Source: an uncultured Ruminococcus sp. | GTDB lineage: Bacteria > Bacillota > Clostridia > Oscillospirales > Ruminococcaceae | Direction: 5' to 3' | NCBI GenBank assembly: GCA_902776945.1 | Contig: CACYSH010000055.1 | Span: 1 to 40,951 of the forward strand | DNA length: 40,951 nucleotides | Shown: piece by piece, positions 7,950 through 15,666 of the stretch | Layout of the letters: each line of letters opens with the position of its first letter | Numbering within the stretch: position 1 is the first letter of the stretch | The notes under the pieces: generated by a model | What the model was told of the DNA's origin: nothing | Databases searched by the model: none | The model's input: the letters and a program-made list of their open reading frames with translations, nothing else | Program-made: the position numbers and the translations under genes

Positions 7950-9101
7950 ATGCAGATCGAAAAAACGGTCATTGTTATCAACGGGCGCGGCGGCGCGGGC
8001 AAGGACACGCTCTGCGACTTTGCGGCGGAGATCTTCCGCGTGAGGAATTTTTCGTCCATCGACCCGATCAAGGAGCTTGCGCGGCAGGCGGGCTGGGACG
8101 GCGTAAAGGACGACCGCTCGCGGAAATTCCTCTCCGACCTGAAACAACTCACGACCGATTACAACGATCTGCCGACAAAGTATCTCTGCGAGCGCGTGCG
8201 GGATTTTATGGCAAGCAATGACGAACTTTTGTTCGTGCATATCCGCGAGTGCGAGCAGATAAAGCATTTCATCGAGGCGGTCGGCGAAGATGTGCCTGTG
8301 CTGACCCTGCTTGTGCGGCGAGGCGAAGCCCGCAGCTACGGCAATGTTTCCGACGACAACGTTGAGGACTACGATTACGACCTTATCTACGAGAACAACA
8401 AGCCGATAAATGACGCAAGGTTTGACTTTCATACCTTTATGCGGTATGCTTTGCTGAACAATAAATACCGGAAAAAGGTCACAATGACAAGTGCCGGCAA
8501 TGACGCTGCCGCCGTTGACAGTCCGGTCAGCCCCGCAAAAATCAGCATAACGAAGTCAGCAGCCGAGAACGTTCGGCAGACGGACGACACGGCGGCGGAC
8601 GGCGAAAAAATCAGCGCGGAAAAAACGCCCGATGTTGCTCCGGCAGACAGCGCGGCGGCGGACGGCGAAAAAATCAGTGCGGAAAAAACGCCCGAAGCCG
8701 CTCCTCCGGCAAAGCCACTGCCAAAAAGTACTAAAACGTACAAATGGACTATATGGGACAGCATCAAAGAACGGCTTTTGCAGTTGATAATTATCCTTGC
8801 GGGAGCATTTCTGGTGCTTGTCTACCCGCTGTCGAAGTACGTTTTCACGCGGGAGACCATAACTATCACCGTGACGGACAAGGCAATCAAGCGCTACGAC
8901 GAAAAAGACAAGTACCTCGTTTACACCGGCGGCGAGGTATACGAGGTCACAGACGCGCTGCCGATACTGCGGTTCGATTCCTCCGACGACTACGGCAGGC
9001 TGACCGTCGGGAAGAAGTACGTTGTCAAGGTCTGCGGCTGGCGGATAAGAATTTTCTCGCAGTACCGAAACATAATTGATGTTGTAAGACAGGTCGAGTA
9101 G
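7950..9101 (+). CDS. P-loop kinase-like domain fused to membrane-anchored DUF1523-like domain
   Basis: 383 residues, start ATG 7950 with AGGAGGG upstream. Residues 1-170 form a P-loop NTPase resembling nucleotide or deoxynucleoside monophosphate kinases: Walker A GRGGAGKDT (residues 12-20), then a conserved-looking SIDPIKELARQAGWDG segment. A linker of about 90 residues, rich in Ala, Lys and Asp, contains a direct duplication of ADGEKISAEKTP (encoded near 8594-8700). A single membrane segment follows (LLQLIIILAGAFLVLVY). The C-terminus (YLVYTGGEVYEVTD, SSDDYGRLTVGKKY, GWRIRIFSQYRNII) matches the pattern of DUF1523 proteins and should lie outside the membrane. Fusion of a cytosolic kinase-like domain to an extracytoplasmic one is unusual; the substrate is unknown. 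A bidirectional terminator follows. Confidence 0.75.
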   Translation: MQIEKTVIVINGRGGAGKDTLCDFAAEIFRVRNFSSIDPIKELARQAGWDGVKDDRSRKFLSDLKQLTTDYNDLPTKYLCERVRDFMASNDELLFVHIRECEQIKHFIEAVGEDVPVLTLLVRRGEARSYGNVSDDNVEDYDYDLIYENNKPINDARFDFHTFMRYALLNNKYRKKVTMTSAGNDAAAVDSPVSPAKISITKSAAENVRQTDDTAADGEKISAEKTPDVAPADSAAADGEKISAEKTPEAAPPAKPLPKSTKTYKWTIWDSIKERLLQLIIILAGAFLVLVYPLSKYVFTRETITITVTDKAIKRYDEKDKYLVYTGGEVYEVTDALPILRFDSSDDYGRLTVGKKYVVKVCGWRIRIFSQYRNIIDVVRQVE

Positions 9102-9111
9102 ACATAAAAAA

Positions 9112-9137
9112 GCTCGCGGAGCATCTGCCCCGCGAGC
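9112..9137. terminator. Bidirectional terminator between convergent genes
   Basis: Stem GCTCGCGG (9112-9119) pairs with CCGCGAGC (9130-9137) around a 10-base loop, with A-run on the left and T-run (CCTTTTCT) on the right. It serves the kinase-like gene on the plus strand and ptsH on the minus strand. Confidence 0.85.
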
Positions 9138-9142
9138 CTTTT

Positions 9143-9409
9143 CTATGACTTAAAAGCGCTTCTTATCAGTTCCGCGAGTGAATCGAGCGCCTGCTGTTCG
9201 TTTTCGCCGCTGCATTCAAGCACGATCTGAGCGCCGCAGTTTACGCCCGCCGTCATCACCGACATAACAGACTTGGCGTTCGTCCGCTTGCCGTTGTAAA
9301 TAATTGTAATATCGCAGTTCTTGAACGCCGCCGCCGCCTTCGCAAGCGTTCCCGCAGGGCGCATATGAAGCCCCTCATCGTTTACTATAACGAGCTTTTC
9401 ACTAACCAT
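9143..9409 (-). CDS. ptsH: Phosphocarrier protein HPr
   Basis: 88 residues. The frame is open further upstream, but GGAGG 8 bases before the ATG at 9409 and the family length fix the start here. His15 sits in GLHMRPAG, the PEP-dependent phosphorylation site used to pass phosphate from enzyme I to sugar-specific EIIA. Ser47 in NAKSVMSVM corresponds to B. subtilis Ser46, the HPr kinase/phosphorylase site through which HPr-Ser-P controls CcpA-dependent catabolite repression. Having His15 excludes Crh. It stands alone, without ptsI next to it, and has its own promoter (9467-9495). It is divergent from pyrE. Confidence 0.93.
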   Translation of the reverse strand: MVSEKLVIVNDEGLHMRPAGTLAKAAAAFKNCDITIIYNGKRTNAKSVMSVMTAGVNCGAQIVLECSGENEQQALDSLAELIRSAFKS

Positions 9410-9466
9410 ACTTTCAACCTCCTTGTTCCTGAAAAAAAAGGGTCGATGTCCGCGTTTATCAAGGAT

Positions 9467-9495
9467 ATTATAACATATTTCCCCGCCGATTTCAA
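9467..9495 (-). promoter_or_regulatory. Sigma-A promoter for ptsH
   Basis: On the minus strand TTGAAA (9490-9495) and TATAAT (9467-9472) are 17 bases apart. A 5' leader of about 50 bases precedes the ptsH start. Confidence 0.82.
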
Positions 9496-9588
9496 GCGTT
9501 TTGTCAAATATGTACAGATGTCCGCTGTGATTTGTACAAGTAAACATTTTGTAAAATATCTTTTTGTATAATATGTCTAACAATGCTG

Positions 9589-9617
9589 TTGACAAAGCAG
9601 CGCATTTGTGATATAAT
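9589..9617 (+). promoter_or_regulatory. Consensus sigma-A promoter for pyrE
   Basis: TTGACA at 9589-9594 and TATAAT at 9612-9617 with a 17-base spacer. The predicted start of transcription near 9624 leaves a leader of only about 22 bases, too short for an attenuator or PyrR-binding structure. Confidence 0.9.
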
Positions 9618-9645
9618 ATAGAAAAAATGACAGGAGCTGACCATT

Positions 9646-10311
9646 ATGGCTTACACCTACAAGGAAGAATTTATTCGTTTCATGGCAGAGAGCGGCGTGC
9701 TGACCTTCGGCGATTTCACGCTGAAAAGCGGCAGAAAAGCGCCGTACTTCATCAACTGCGGCAACTACAAGACTGGCGCACAGCTTGCAAGGCTCGGCGA
9801 ATTTTATGCCGAGTGCATCAAGGACAACAATATCCCCGTGGAAACGCTGTTCGGTCCCGCCTACAAGGGCATTCCGCTGGCGGTCTCGGCGGTCGTGGCG
9901 CTTTCCAACAAATTCGGCATCGACGTTTCCTACTGCTTTGACCGCAAGGAGGTAAAAGACCACGGCGAAGGCGGTATGTTCGTCGGCAAGACGCTCGCGG
10001 ACGGCGAAAAGGTCGTTATCATCGACGATGTTATGACATCGGGCAAGGCGCTGAGCGAATCCGTTCCCAAGCTGAAAAGCGCGGCGGACGTAAATATCAC
10101 GGGCATGGTGATCACCGTTGACCGCATGGAAAAGGCGCTGAACAGCGAGCTTTCGGCGGTGCAGGAGGCTTTCAAGACCTACGGCATCAAGGTTTATTCG
10201 ATCGTAAACATCGACGACATTATCAAGGCGATCGAGGACGGCGTTGTCGAGGGCAGGGAATATCTCGGCAAAATGCGTGAATACCGCGCCCAGTACGGTG
10301 CCGCATATTGA
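9646..10311 (+). CDS. pyrE: Orotate phosphoribosyltransferase
   Basis: 221 residues, start ATG 9646 with AGGAG 9 bases upstream. It converts orotate and PRPP to OMP in de novo pyrimidine synthesis. The PRPP-binding signature is VVIIDDVMTSGKAL, with the upstream substrate blocks FTLKSGRKAPYFINCG and FGPAYKGIPLA, and FDRKEVKDHGEGG as the catalytic flexible loop. Length and motif order are normal. It stands alone with its own promoter rather than in a pyr operon, and the leader is too short for PyrR attenuation. Confidence 0.95.
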   Translation: MAYTYKEEFIRFMAESGVLTFGDFTLKSGRKAPYFINCGNYKTGAQLARLGEFYAECIKDNNIPVETLFGPAYKGIPLAVSAVVALSNKFGIDVSYCFDRKEVKDHGEGGMFVGKTLADGEKVVIIDDVMTSGKALSESVPKLKSAADVNITGMVITVDRMEKALNSELSAVQEAFKTYGIKVYSIVNIDDIIKAIEDGVVEGREYLGKMREYRAQYGAAY

Positions 10312-10352
10312 TTTTTGTATCCAATTTGTAATATTATGTAATGTATTTGTTG

Positions 10353-10381
10353 TTGAATTTTTAAACAAAATATTGTATAAT
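10353..10381 (+). promoter_or_regulatory. Sigma-A promoter for candidate small RNA
   Basis: TTGAAT (10353-10358) and TATAAT (10376-10381) with a 17-base spacer lie about 40 bases after pyrE. No gene follows on this strand before a terminator, so the transcript should be a short RNA. Confidence 0.72.
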
Positions 10382-10387
10382 GATTAT

Positions 10388-10508
10388 GTAGAACAGAGAA
10401 AGAAAAAGAATGAATGTAACTAAGTAATTACTCTTAGCTCGTTTCATCCTCTCCAAAATTTTTTACACAAGTCAGAAGGTAGTCTCTCCGGACTACCTTT
10501 CTTTTTTT
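10388..10508 (+). ncRNA. Candidate small RNA of about 120 nt
   Basis: The boundaries are the predicted start after the promoter at 10353-10381 and the end of a terminator (stem 10476-10484/10491-10499 followed by a T-rich run to 10508). Only a five-codon frame is present (ATG 10413), so it is probably not a protein gene. The middle can form a small hairpin (CTAAG with CTTAG) enclosed by ATGAA with TTCAT, and single-stranded AG-rich and TCCTCTCC-like stretches flank it. No known RNA family was recognised. An alternative is that it is only the distal part of the pyrE transcript. Confidence 0.5.
10476..10508 (+). terminator. Rho-independent terminator of pyrE/small RNA
   Basis: AAGGTAGTC (10476-10484) pairs perfectly with GACTACCTT (10491-10499) around a 6-base loop, followed by a run of T to 10508. 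Confidence 0.88.
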
Positions 10509-10557
10509 GCATTTGTAAGCGCTTCGGTCTGCCGGGCGCTTTTGTTTGGCAGCAAAA

Positions 10558-10588
10558 AAAGGGCATCGGAGCGAATCCGACACCCTTT
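10558..10588 (-). terminator. Rho-independent terminator of the secreted-protein gene
   Basis: Read on the minus strand, AAAGGG and TCGGA form a stem with two mismatches (10558-10588), followed by seven T bases. It lies about 30 bases after the stop of the minus-strand gene at 10617. Confidence 0.75.
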
Positions 10589-10616
10589 TCCTTAGAAAAA
10601 AGTCTGTATTAAAAAA

Positions 10617-11750
10617 TTACTTAATATTCTGTACAACAGACCAAGCAGAGTAACGACGAACGACGTCGATCTTGATGAACGAGCGAACTCTTACGTTCCA
10701 ACCGGTCTTAACGAGGTCGTTGAAGTTCAGAGTGGTAACGTTCATGTTCTTGGTAACAAAGGTCTTCAGAGTAGGAGCCTTGAAGCTGCTGTTGGAGCAA
10801 ACCTGGATCTGATAAGCGCTGTTAGCAACGTTCTTGTTGATCTTCTCGTTCAGAGCATCGTTGTCGGGAGTGATCTTTACAATATGGTTAGCTACGGTTG
10901 TAAAGGTAGGCTTCTCGGGAACAACATAGAAGTAAACGGTCTTCTTGCCGGTGAAGTCGCCCTTACCGGTAACTACGCAGGCAACCTTGCCCATCTGAAC
11001 ATAGCCGTCCTTGTCGATGTCCTTGAAGGAAAGAGTATAGTCTCTGCCCTTAACGAGTCTCTGACCCTGATAAGTAACAGTTACCTTGGGAGCTCTCTTC
11101 TTGCCGAACTGATAAGCGATCTTGTTGCCGGCGAGGGTGATCTCGCAGGTAGAGATCTTGATGTTGGCGGTGCTGGCAGCCTTGTTTACAACGCTGGTAG
11201 AAACCTTGGTGTAGTCAGCCTTTCTTACAGCCTTGGTAACATCGAGAGTACCATACCACAGAGCATATTCCTTAGCGCCTGTGTCGGACTTAACAGTCAG
11301 GGTATCCCAGGTAGTCTTTACATAGAATCTTTCGCCGAGCTTTTCGAACTTCTTCTTGATAGCGTCAACAGAAGCGGGCTGGAGAAGGTCATATACGAAG
11401 TATCTGTCCTTCTGGGTCATATCTTTAGGCTCTTTACCGAGCTTGTCGATAGAAAAAGGTCTGATATAAAGAGTCTTGATCTCCTCAGCGGTGTCGATCA
11501 TTACCTTGTAATCATTGCCGTCAAAGAACTCACCGTTAAGGATGAGGAAGTTTCTTAAATTCAGAACGTTCTGAGCGTCGAAACCGGCATCAGAGAAAGC
11601 GTTTACAACGTCGATGAGATCATAGTCAGCATTGTAGGTATATCCTGTACCCGTAGCAACGAGCTGATCAGCAGACGCAGGAATCGCCGCTGTCATGGAA
11701 GCAGCGATAATTGCTGCCGAAAGTCCGGCAATAAATCTTGATGTTTTCAT
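10617..11750 (-). CDS. Secreted protein with Ig-like C-terminal domain, unknown function
   Basis: 377 residues. The N-terminus is a clear Sec signal peptide (MKTSRFIAGLSAAIIAASM, then AIPASA before D28). A helical segment follows (YDLIDVVNAFSDAGFDAQ, then NVLNLRNFLI and FFDGNDYKVM) that recalls one half of a dockerin, but the paired calcium-binding loops are not present. The region around residues 205-285 (VTVTYQGQRLVKGRDYTLSF, GKGDFTGKKTVYFYV) is an Ig-like module common in clostridial surface proteins, and a fibronectin-III-like end follows. No cell-wall sorting signal is seen, so it is probably released. Start is fixed by GGAGGG 9 bases upstream. Strong consensus promoter, own terminator and few rare-looking codons suggest high expression. 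Confidence 0.78.
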   Translation of the reverse strand: MKTSRFIAGLSAAIIAASMTAAIPASADQLVATGTGYTYNADYDLIDVVNAFSDAGFDAQNVLNLRNFLILNGEFFDGNDYKVMIDTAEEIKTLYIRPFSIDKLGKEPKDMTQKDRYFVYDLLQPASVDAIKKKFEKLGERFYVKTTWDTLTVKSDTGAKEYALWYGTLDVTKAVRKADYTKVSTSVVNKAASTANIKISTCEITLAGNKIAYQFGKKRAPKVTVTYQGQRLVKGRDYTLSFKDIDKDGYVQMGKVACVVTGKGDFTGKKTVYFYVVPEKPTFTTVANHIVKITPDNDALNEKINKNVANSAYQIQVCSNSSFKAPTLKTFVTKNMNVTTLNFNDLVKTGWNVRVRSFIKIDVVRRYSAWSVVQNIK

Positions 11751-11771
11751 AGCTTATTTCCCTCCGTTATA

Positions 11772-11788
11772 TTGATAATGGTTATCAA
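11772..11788. promoter_or_regulatory. Perfect inverted repeat in 5' leader
   Basis: TTGATAA (11772-11778) and TTATCAA (11782-11788) form a perfect palindrome with a 3-base centre. It lies between the promoter and the ribosome binding site of the secreted-protein gene, so it may be a repressor operator or an RNA hairpin stabilising the message. Confidence 0.5.
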
Positions 11789-11813
11789 GAAATACAAACT
11801 TTTTTACCTTTAC

Positions 11814-11842
11814 ATTATAACATTTCGAACACGCTTTGTCAA
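11814..11842 (-). promoter_or_regulatory. Consensus sigma-A promoter for secreted protein
   Basis: Minus-strand TTGACA (11837-11842) and TATAAT (11814-11819), spacer 17 bases. Confidence 0.9.
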
Positions 11843-11950
11843 TGATTTGAGAAATCATTTGTAGATTTGCATAACTGAAAGCTGAATGATTGTGTATTTT
11901 TCACTAAATCCACAGTGTTCTGCTGTACAAAGCAGAGGACTTGACGTTTT

Positions 11951-13093
11951 TTATAATGAAAAATACGCGGCATTTACGGCATTTCTTGATAACCTGGTCG
12001 TACTTGCGCCGCAGCGCTGCACGAACAATGTGAAAGACATTTTCACATTTGTGTCACAAAGAAGATAGGTACCCGTCCAGCCGTCCCAGCCGAAAGCGCC
12101 TTTACCCGCCAGCAGCCCTGCGCGGTTCCTGTCCTCAAGTATCCTCACGAGATTTCCGTAGCCGTGACCCTGCACCGAACCCCAGTCGTAGGTGCGGCGC
12201 TGTTCCGCATTGAGACCGTTTTCTGCCAGAAAGCTGACGGCAGTGCGGCTGACAACTCCCGCGCCGCCCGCGGAAAGCTCTGCGCCGAGCTTCGCGTAAT
12301 CGGCAGCCGTCGAAAAAAGCCCCGCGCCGCCCGATTCAAAAGCGGGCGGTTTGTCGTGATCATAGACGCAAAGGTTCACCCATTCGGACTTTTTCGGGTG
12401 TTCGCCCGCGTTTTCGTAAAGCACCGAGAGCCTGCCGCGCTTTTCCTGCGGCACGAAAAACGCGGTGTCCTCCATGCCGAGCGGGTCGAAAATATTTTTC
12501 TTCATGTACTCCGAAAGGCGCATATCCGCCGCTTTTTCGATAACTGCGCCGAGAATATCCGCCGATGAGCCGTACATCCATTGCTCGCCTGCGGGGAACA
12601 TAAGCGGCTGCTTACCTGCGAGCGCCGCGAACTCCTGCGTTGTGAGCGACTTTCCGGCGCGAATGCTTTCGTCGAGCCTTCCCCACAGGTCAGCCATACC
12701 CTCGCCGCCCTCGCGTGAATCGCCGGGGTAAGGTATCCCCGAAGTCATGTTGAGCAGGTCGCGTATGGTTATCGGCGGGCTTGGCAGGCGTTCGCCCTTT
12801 CTTATATAAAAGGGGTTTGAAAAATCGGGGTAGAAGTACGAAAGCTCCCATGCGGTGTCGAGTTTTCCGCGCCCGATCAGCTGAACGGCAGCCACCGCCG
12901 TTGCGATCTTGGTGCAGGAAAAAGCGCGGCAGATAGTATTGCTGCGGAAGGGCAGACCTTTTTCAATATCGGCAAGACCTGCGGAATATTCATAGACCGT
13001 TTTGCCGTCCTTTGTGATGACGAATGCCGCGCCGTTTTCGGCGTGCGTTTCAATCTCGCGGTCGATAATGCCGCCGATGCTTTCAAAGCCCAT
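11951..13093 (-). CDS. Beta-lactamase-family serine hydrolase (class C/PBP-like)
   Basis: About 380 residues. The chosen start is ATG 13093, which has AAAGGA about 10 bases upstream; the ATG at 13111 lacks a binding site. The nucleophile motif is SCTK (Ser59, Lys62), the second motif is YGSS (Tyr-x-Ser), and the third region near the C-terminus is FGWDGWTGT in place of KTG, as in esterase-like members. The fold blocks ITIRDLLNMTSGIPYPG and GAGLFSTAADYAKL are typical. No signal peptide or membrane segment is seen, so it is probably cytoplasmic and acts on a small ester, amide or peptide rather than on peptidoglycan; this is inference. Monocistronic with its own promoter. Confidence 0.88.
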   Translation of the reverse strand: MGFESIGGIIDREIETHAENGAAFVITKDGKTVYEYSAGLADIEKGLPFRSNTICRAFSCTKIATAVAAVQLIGRGKLDTAWELSYFYPDFSNPFYIRKGERLPSPPITIRDLLNMTSGIPYPGDSREGGEGMADLWGRLDESIRAGKSLTTQEFAALAGKQPLMFPAGEQWMYGSSADILGAVIEKAADMRLSEYMKKNIFDPLGMEDTAFFVPQEKRGRLSVLYENAGEHPKKSEWVNLCVYDHDKPPAFESGGAGLFSTAADYAKLGAELSAGGAGVVSRTAVSFLAENGLNAEQRRTYDWGSVQGHGYGNLVRILEDRNRAGLLAGKGAFGWDGWTGTYLLCDTNVKMSFTLFVQRCGASTTRLSRNAVNAAYFSL

Positions 13094-13134
13094 ATAAAAA
13101 AGTCCTTTCATGTGAATCTCGTTCGGTATACATA

Positions 13135-13163
13135 ATTATATCACATATTTTTTGATTTGTCAA
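13135..13163 (-). promoter_or_regulatory. Consensus sigma-A promoter for serine hydrolase
   Basis: Minus-strand TTGACA (13158-13163) and TATAAT (13135-13140), spacer 17 bases; leader about 35 bases. Confidence 0.9.
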
Positions 13164-13219
13164 AACCTTTTCGATAATTATTTTTTGGTATGATAAATGA
13201 ATATTTTTGGTAAAAATAA

Positions 13220-13900
13220 CAAAACCAACAAAAACCGCAAAGTGAGGGCAAACCAAAAGTCTTAGGGGGTGGCACGAACAAGTTCGTGCAGGGGATAACC
13301 CTTCTTCAGAAGGGTTTCCCCCGGGGTCTGAGCGGTTCAAGCATCAAATCGGAGAAAGAAAATTGAATGGCTCAAAAATAAAATCGGCAATTTACCGGCA
13401 ATTTAAAGCAAATCTGACAAAAACGCAGAATTGAATGAATCAGCAAAACAGGGCGGAAACAAGTAAATTGCCGATTTTCACGCAAGAGAAACGCGGGGCG
13501 GCAGAAATCCTGCCGATAGAGAGCAAGCCGCTCTGTAAAATTCCCCACCCATGCGGAAATTCTGACCTTCGCGCAAATCATTTGCGAAATATCGCCTGTC
13601 TGAACTTGTTCAGACCGCTCTTCTCGCAAATAAAATCGGCAATTTCTTTGTTTCCGCTCTGTTTTGCAGATTTATTCACTTTATTTGTTTTGGTGGGATT
13701 TTCTTGAAATTGCCGATTTTGATTTTGACCGCTCACCTCTGCGGATAATTACGATTTGCTTGATTTGTCGGCTTTGCTTTGTTGCGCCTGCGGCGCAAAT
13801 GGGGCTGCCCCATGCCCCGCTTAGGGGGCGCTGTCCCCTAAGAACCCCCGTAAGGGGGCAGAGCCCCCTTGACCCCGGTTTTGCCCTTGTTTTGCGTTTT
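13220..13900. repeat. Composite palindromic repeat element, copy 2 (inverted, full length)
   Basis: The same blocks as at 1640-2310 appear in reverse order: CAAACCAAAAGTCTTAG, GCACGAACAAGTTCGTGC, AACCCTTCTTCAGAAGGGTT, the long inverted repeat (13369-13735), and the TTGCGCCTGCGGCGCAA/TGGGGC hairpin block up to the AAAACCGGGG-type end near 13880. The central part of the inverted repeat differs from copy 1, while the arms around GAAATTGCCGATTTT are conserved. Apart from this element and the next promoter, the roughly 1 kb between the serine hydrolase and the lipoprotein holds no gene that I can support. Confidence 0.85.
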
Positions 13901-14000
13901 TTGTGGGCTTTGCGCATTTTTTATTATTTGGTGGTTATTACCTTTATGACTTCATTATGCTGCATGGTCGATCTGTCTATTTTTTGTTACACAATTGTAA

Positions 14001-14029
14001 TTGACTAATCGCGAAAAAGGGTGTATAAT
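14001..14029 (+). promoter_or_regulatory. Sigma-A promoter for WG-repeat lipoprotein
   Basis: TTGACT (14001-14006) and TATAAT (14024-14029), spacer 17 bases; leader about 50 bases with GGAGG before the start. Confidence 0.88.
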
Positions 14030-14087
14030 AAAGAATGGACACTTTTGCGGGGAAACCGCACCGACACAATAACGGAGGATCCATTAA

Positions 14088-15605
14088 ATGAAGTTTTTGA
14101 AAAAACTATTGCCGCTTGCGGCTGCGGCAGCTCTCGCTCTTACCGGCTGCACCCTTCCCGGCGAACGTCAGAGGAACGCAGAGGATTTCGATCCCGAAAT
14201 GAATTACGCCGACGCGGAGATCGTTACTACTAACGAGATCGTCAACTATACCTGGCACCTCGAACCCTCAATATCCGCCGAGAATATTATTGTATTCGAC
14301 GGCAGCCAGGTCGATAAGACCCTCACCGACGTAAACTATATGTACCGCACCCTCGCGGTGGTCTGCATGAACGGTCTTTACGGCTTTATCGACTATAACG
14401 GCACGGTCATAATCAGACCGAAATACCGCTATTACCTGATAGACCCGGGCGGACAGATCGTCCTTTACAACATCACCAACGAGAAAAAAGGTACCCGCGA
14501 ATACTGCACAATGGACGAGGACGGTCACGTTACCAATAAGTTCACGCCCCATAAAGGCTCGCGCATAAAGTATTACTACGATGATGAAAACAAAAAGGTG
14601 TATTCGTGCAGCGAGGCAAAAGACTGGGCTGTCGAGGAATATACAGACAAAAAAGCCGTTGTCTGCCAGAAAGCCTCCGTGTACGAGGCTTACGGCAGGA
14701 TGGAACTTGTCGAGCCTGATGAAGGTCAGGGCGGCTACGGCGTTATCGCCGACGGCGAGATAATCGTTGACTTTGAATATGACGATTGTTATGTTCCCGC
14801 CGGCAAGAACGGCAGCACCTATTTTGCACTCAAAAAGGGCGATAAGTGGGGCTATTTCGACGGCAAGGGCAAAAAGCTCATCGACGTTAAGTGCGACGGA
14901 TTTTTCAGCTCCTACAACGGCGAACAGTGCGATACTATCGACTCGGGACACCCTTACCTCTATTCGGAAGACCTGCTCGCGGTCAGCATAGGCTCGTCGT
15001 TCGGCTACTACAACGCCGAAGGCAAATGCCTTGTAAAATCGAGCGAATTTTCGCAAGCGCGTCCTGTTCATCATCTTAAAGCGTGGGTCTGCAAGGACGG
15101 CTACTGGGGCATAATCAGCTTCGGCGAGGACGAAGATGACACAGGTACCACCACCACGACTACCACGACCACCTATGTTGCGGCGGCGGCACAGCCTGCA
15201 TGGACGCAGCAGCAGGTCTACACGACCGCCGCAGCTCAGAATAATGACGACGATGACGACGAGGAATACTACTATTTTGACCCCGACGCTCCCGCAGGTA
15301 ATGCAGGTAATAACGATATAACGTATGACCCCGATGTGCCTAATGCGGACGGCGGAAATGCTGTCAACGGCGGCGATGCTGTCAACGGCGGCGATAACGG
15401 CAATGCGGGCGAGGGCGACAATATCGGCGGCGATAACAACGGTAATAACGACGGCGGAGATAACAATTTCGTCTATGACCCGAATGCGGGCAGCGGTGAA
15501 AATCAGCCGGGCGGCAATGAGACGATATATGATACTCCCGATGCGGGTCAGCAGCCTGCCGAGCAGCCTGCCGATGACGGCGGATTTATACCGATGCTTG
15601 AATGA
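14088..15605 (+). CDS. WG-repeat lipoprotein with acidic low-complexity tail
   Basis: 505 residues. Signal peptide MKFLKKLLPLAAAAALALTG ends in a lipobox (LTGC, Cys21), so it is a lipoprotein anchored to the outer face of the membrane. Residues about 80-345 contain WG-type beta repeats: GLYGFIDYNGTVIIRPKY, GDKWGYFDGKGKKLIDVK, SSFGYYNAEGKCLV and DGYWGIISF. The last roughly 155 residues are low complexity: a Thr run, a DDDDDEEYYYF cluster, and Asn/Gly/Asp-rich repeats such as NGGDAVNGGD. The tail is probably disordered, and may cross the wall. WG repeats are associated with surface binding; the ligand is unknown. Terminator immediately downstream. Confidence 0.85.
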   Translation: MKFLKKLLPLAAAAALALTGCTLPGERQRNAEDFDPEMNYADAEIVTTNEIVNYTWHLEPSISAENIIVFDGSQVDKTLTDVNYMYRTLAVVCMNGLYGFIDYNGTVIIRPKYRYYLIDPGGQIVLYNITNEKKGTREYCTMDEDGHVTNKFTPHKGSRIKYYYDDENKKVYSCSEAKDWAVEEYTDKKAVVCQKASVYEAYGRMELVEPDEGQGGYGVIADGEIIVDFEYDDCYVPAGKNGSTYFALKKGDKWGYFDGKGKKLIDVKCDGFFSSYNGEQCDTIDSGHPYLYSEDLLAVSIGSSFGYYNAEGKCLVKSSEFSQARPVHHLKAWVCKDGYWGIISFGEDEDDTGTTTTTTTTTYVAAAAQPAWTQQQVYTTAAAQNNDDDDDEEYYYFDPDAPAGNAGNNDITYDPDVPNADGGNAVNGGDAVNGGDNGNAGEGDNIGGDNNGNNDGGDNNFVYDPNAGSGENQPGGNETIYDTPDAGQQPAEQPADDGGFIPMLE

Positions 15606-15618
15606 TCTTATCAAACAA

Positions 15619-15652
15619 AAAACTCCCGACGGGATTTCACGCCGGGAGTTTT
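15619..15652. terminator. Bidirectional terminator between convergent genes
   Basis: AAAACTCCCG (15619-15628) pairs with CGGGAGTTTT (15643-15652). It serves the lipoprotein gene and the converging HAD-VanW gene. Confidence 0.88.
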
Positions 15653-15666
15653 ATTATTTTTACGGT

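Noticed and set aside
10617-11750. Dockerin domain in the secreted protein
   Set aside because: Only one half-like segment (LIDVVNAFSDAGFDAQNV) is present, without the paired calcium-binding loops of a true dockerin.
14268-15614. 448-residue frame on the minus strand opposite the lipoprotein gene
   Set aside because: It is a shadow of the WG-repeat lipoprotein: hydrophobic, repetitive, no ribosome binding site, and the plus-strand gene has lipobox, promoter and terminator.
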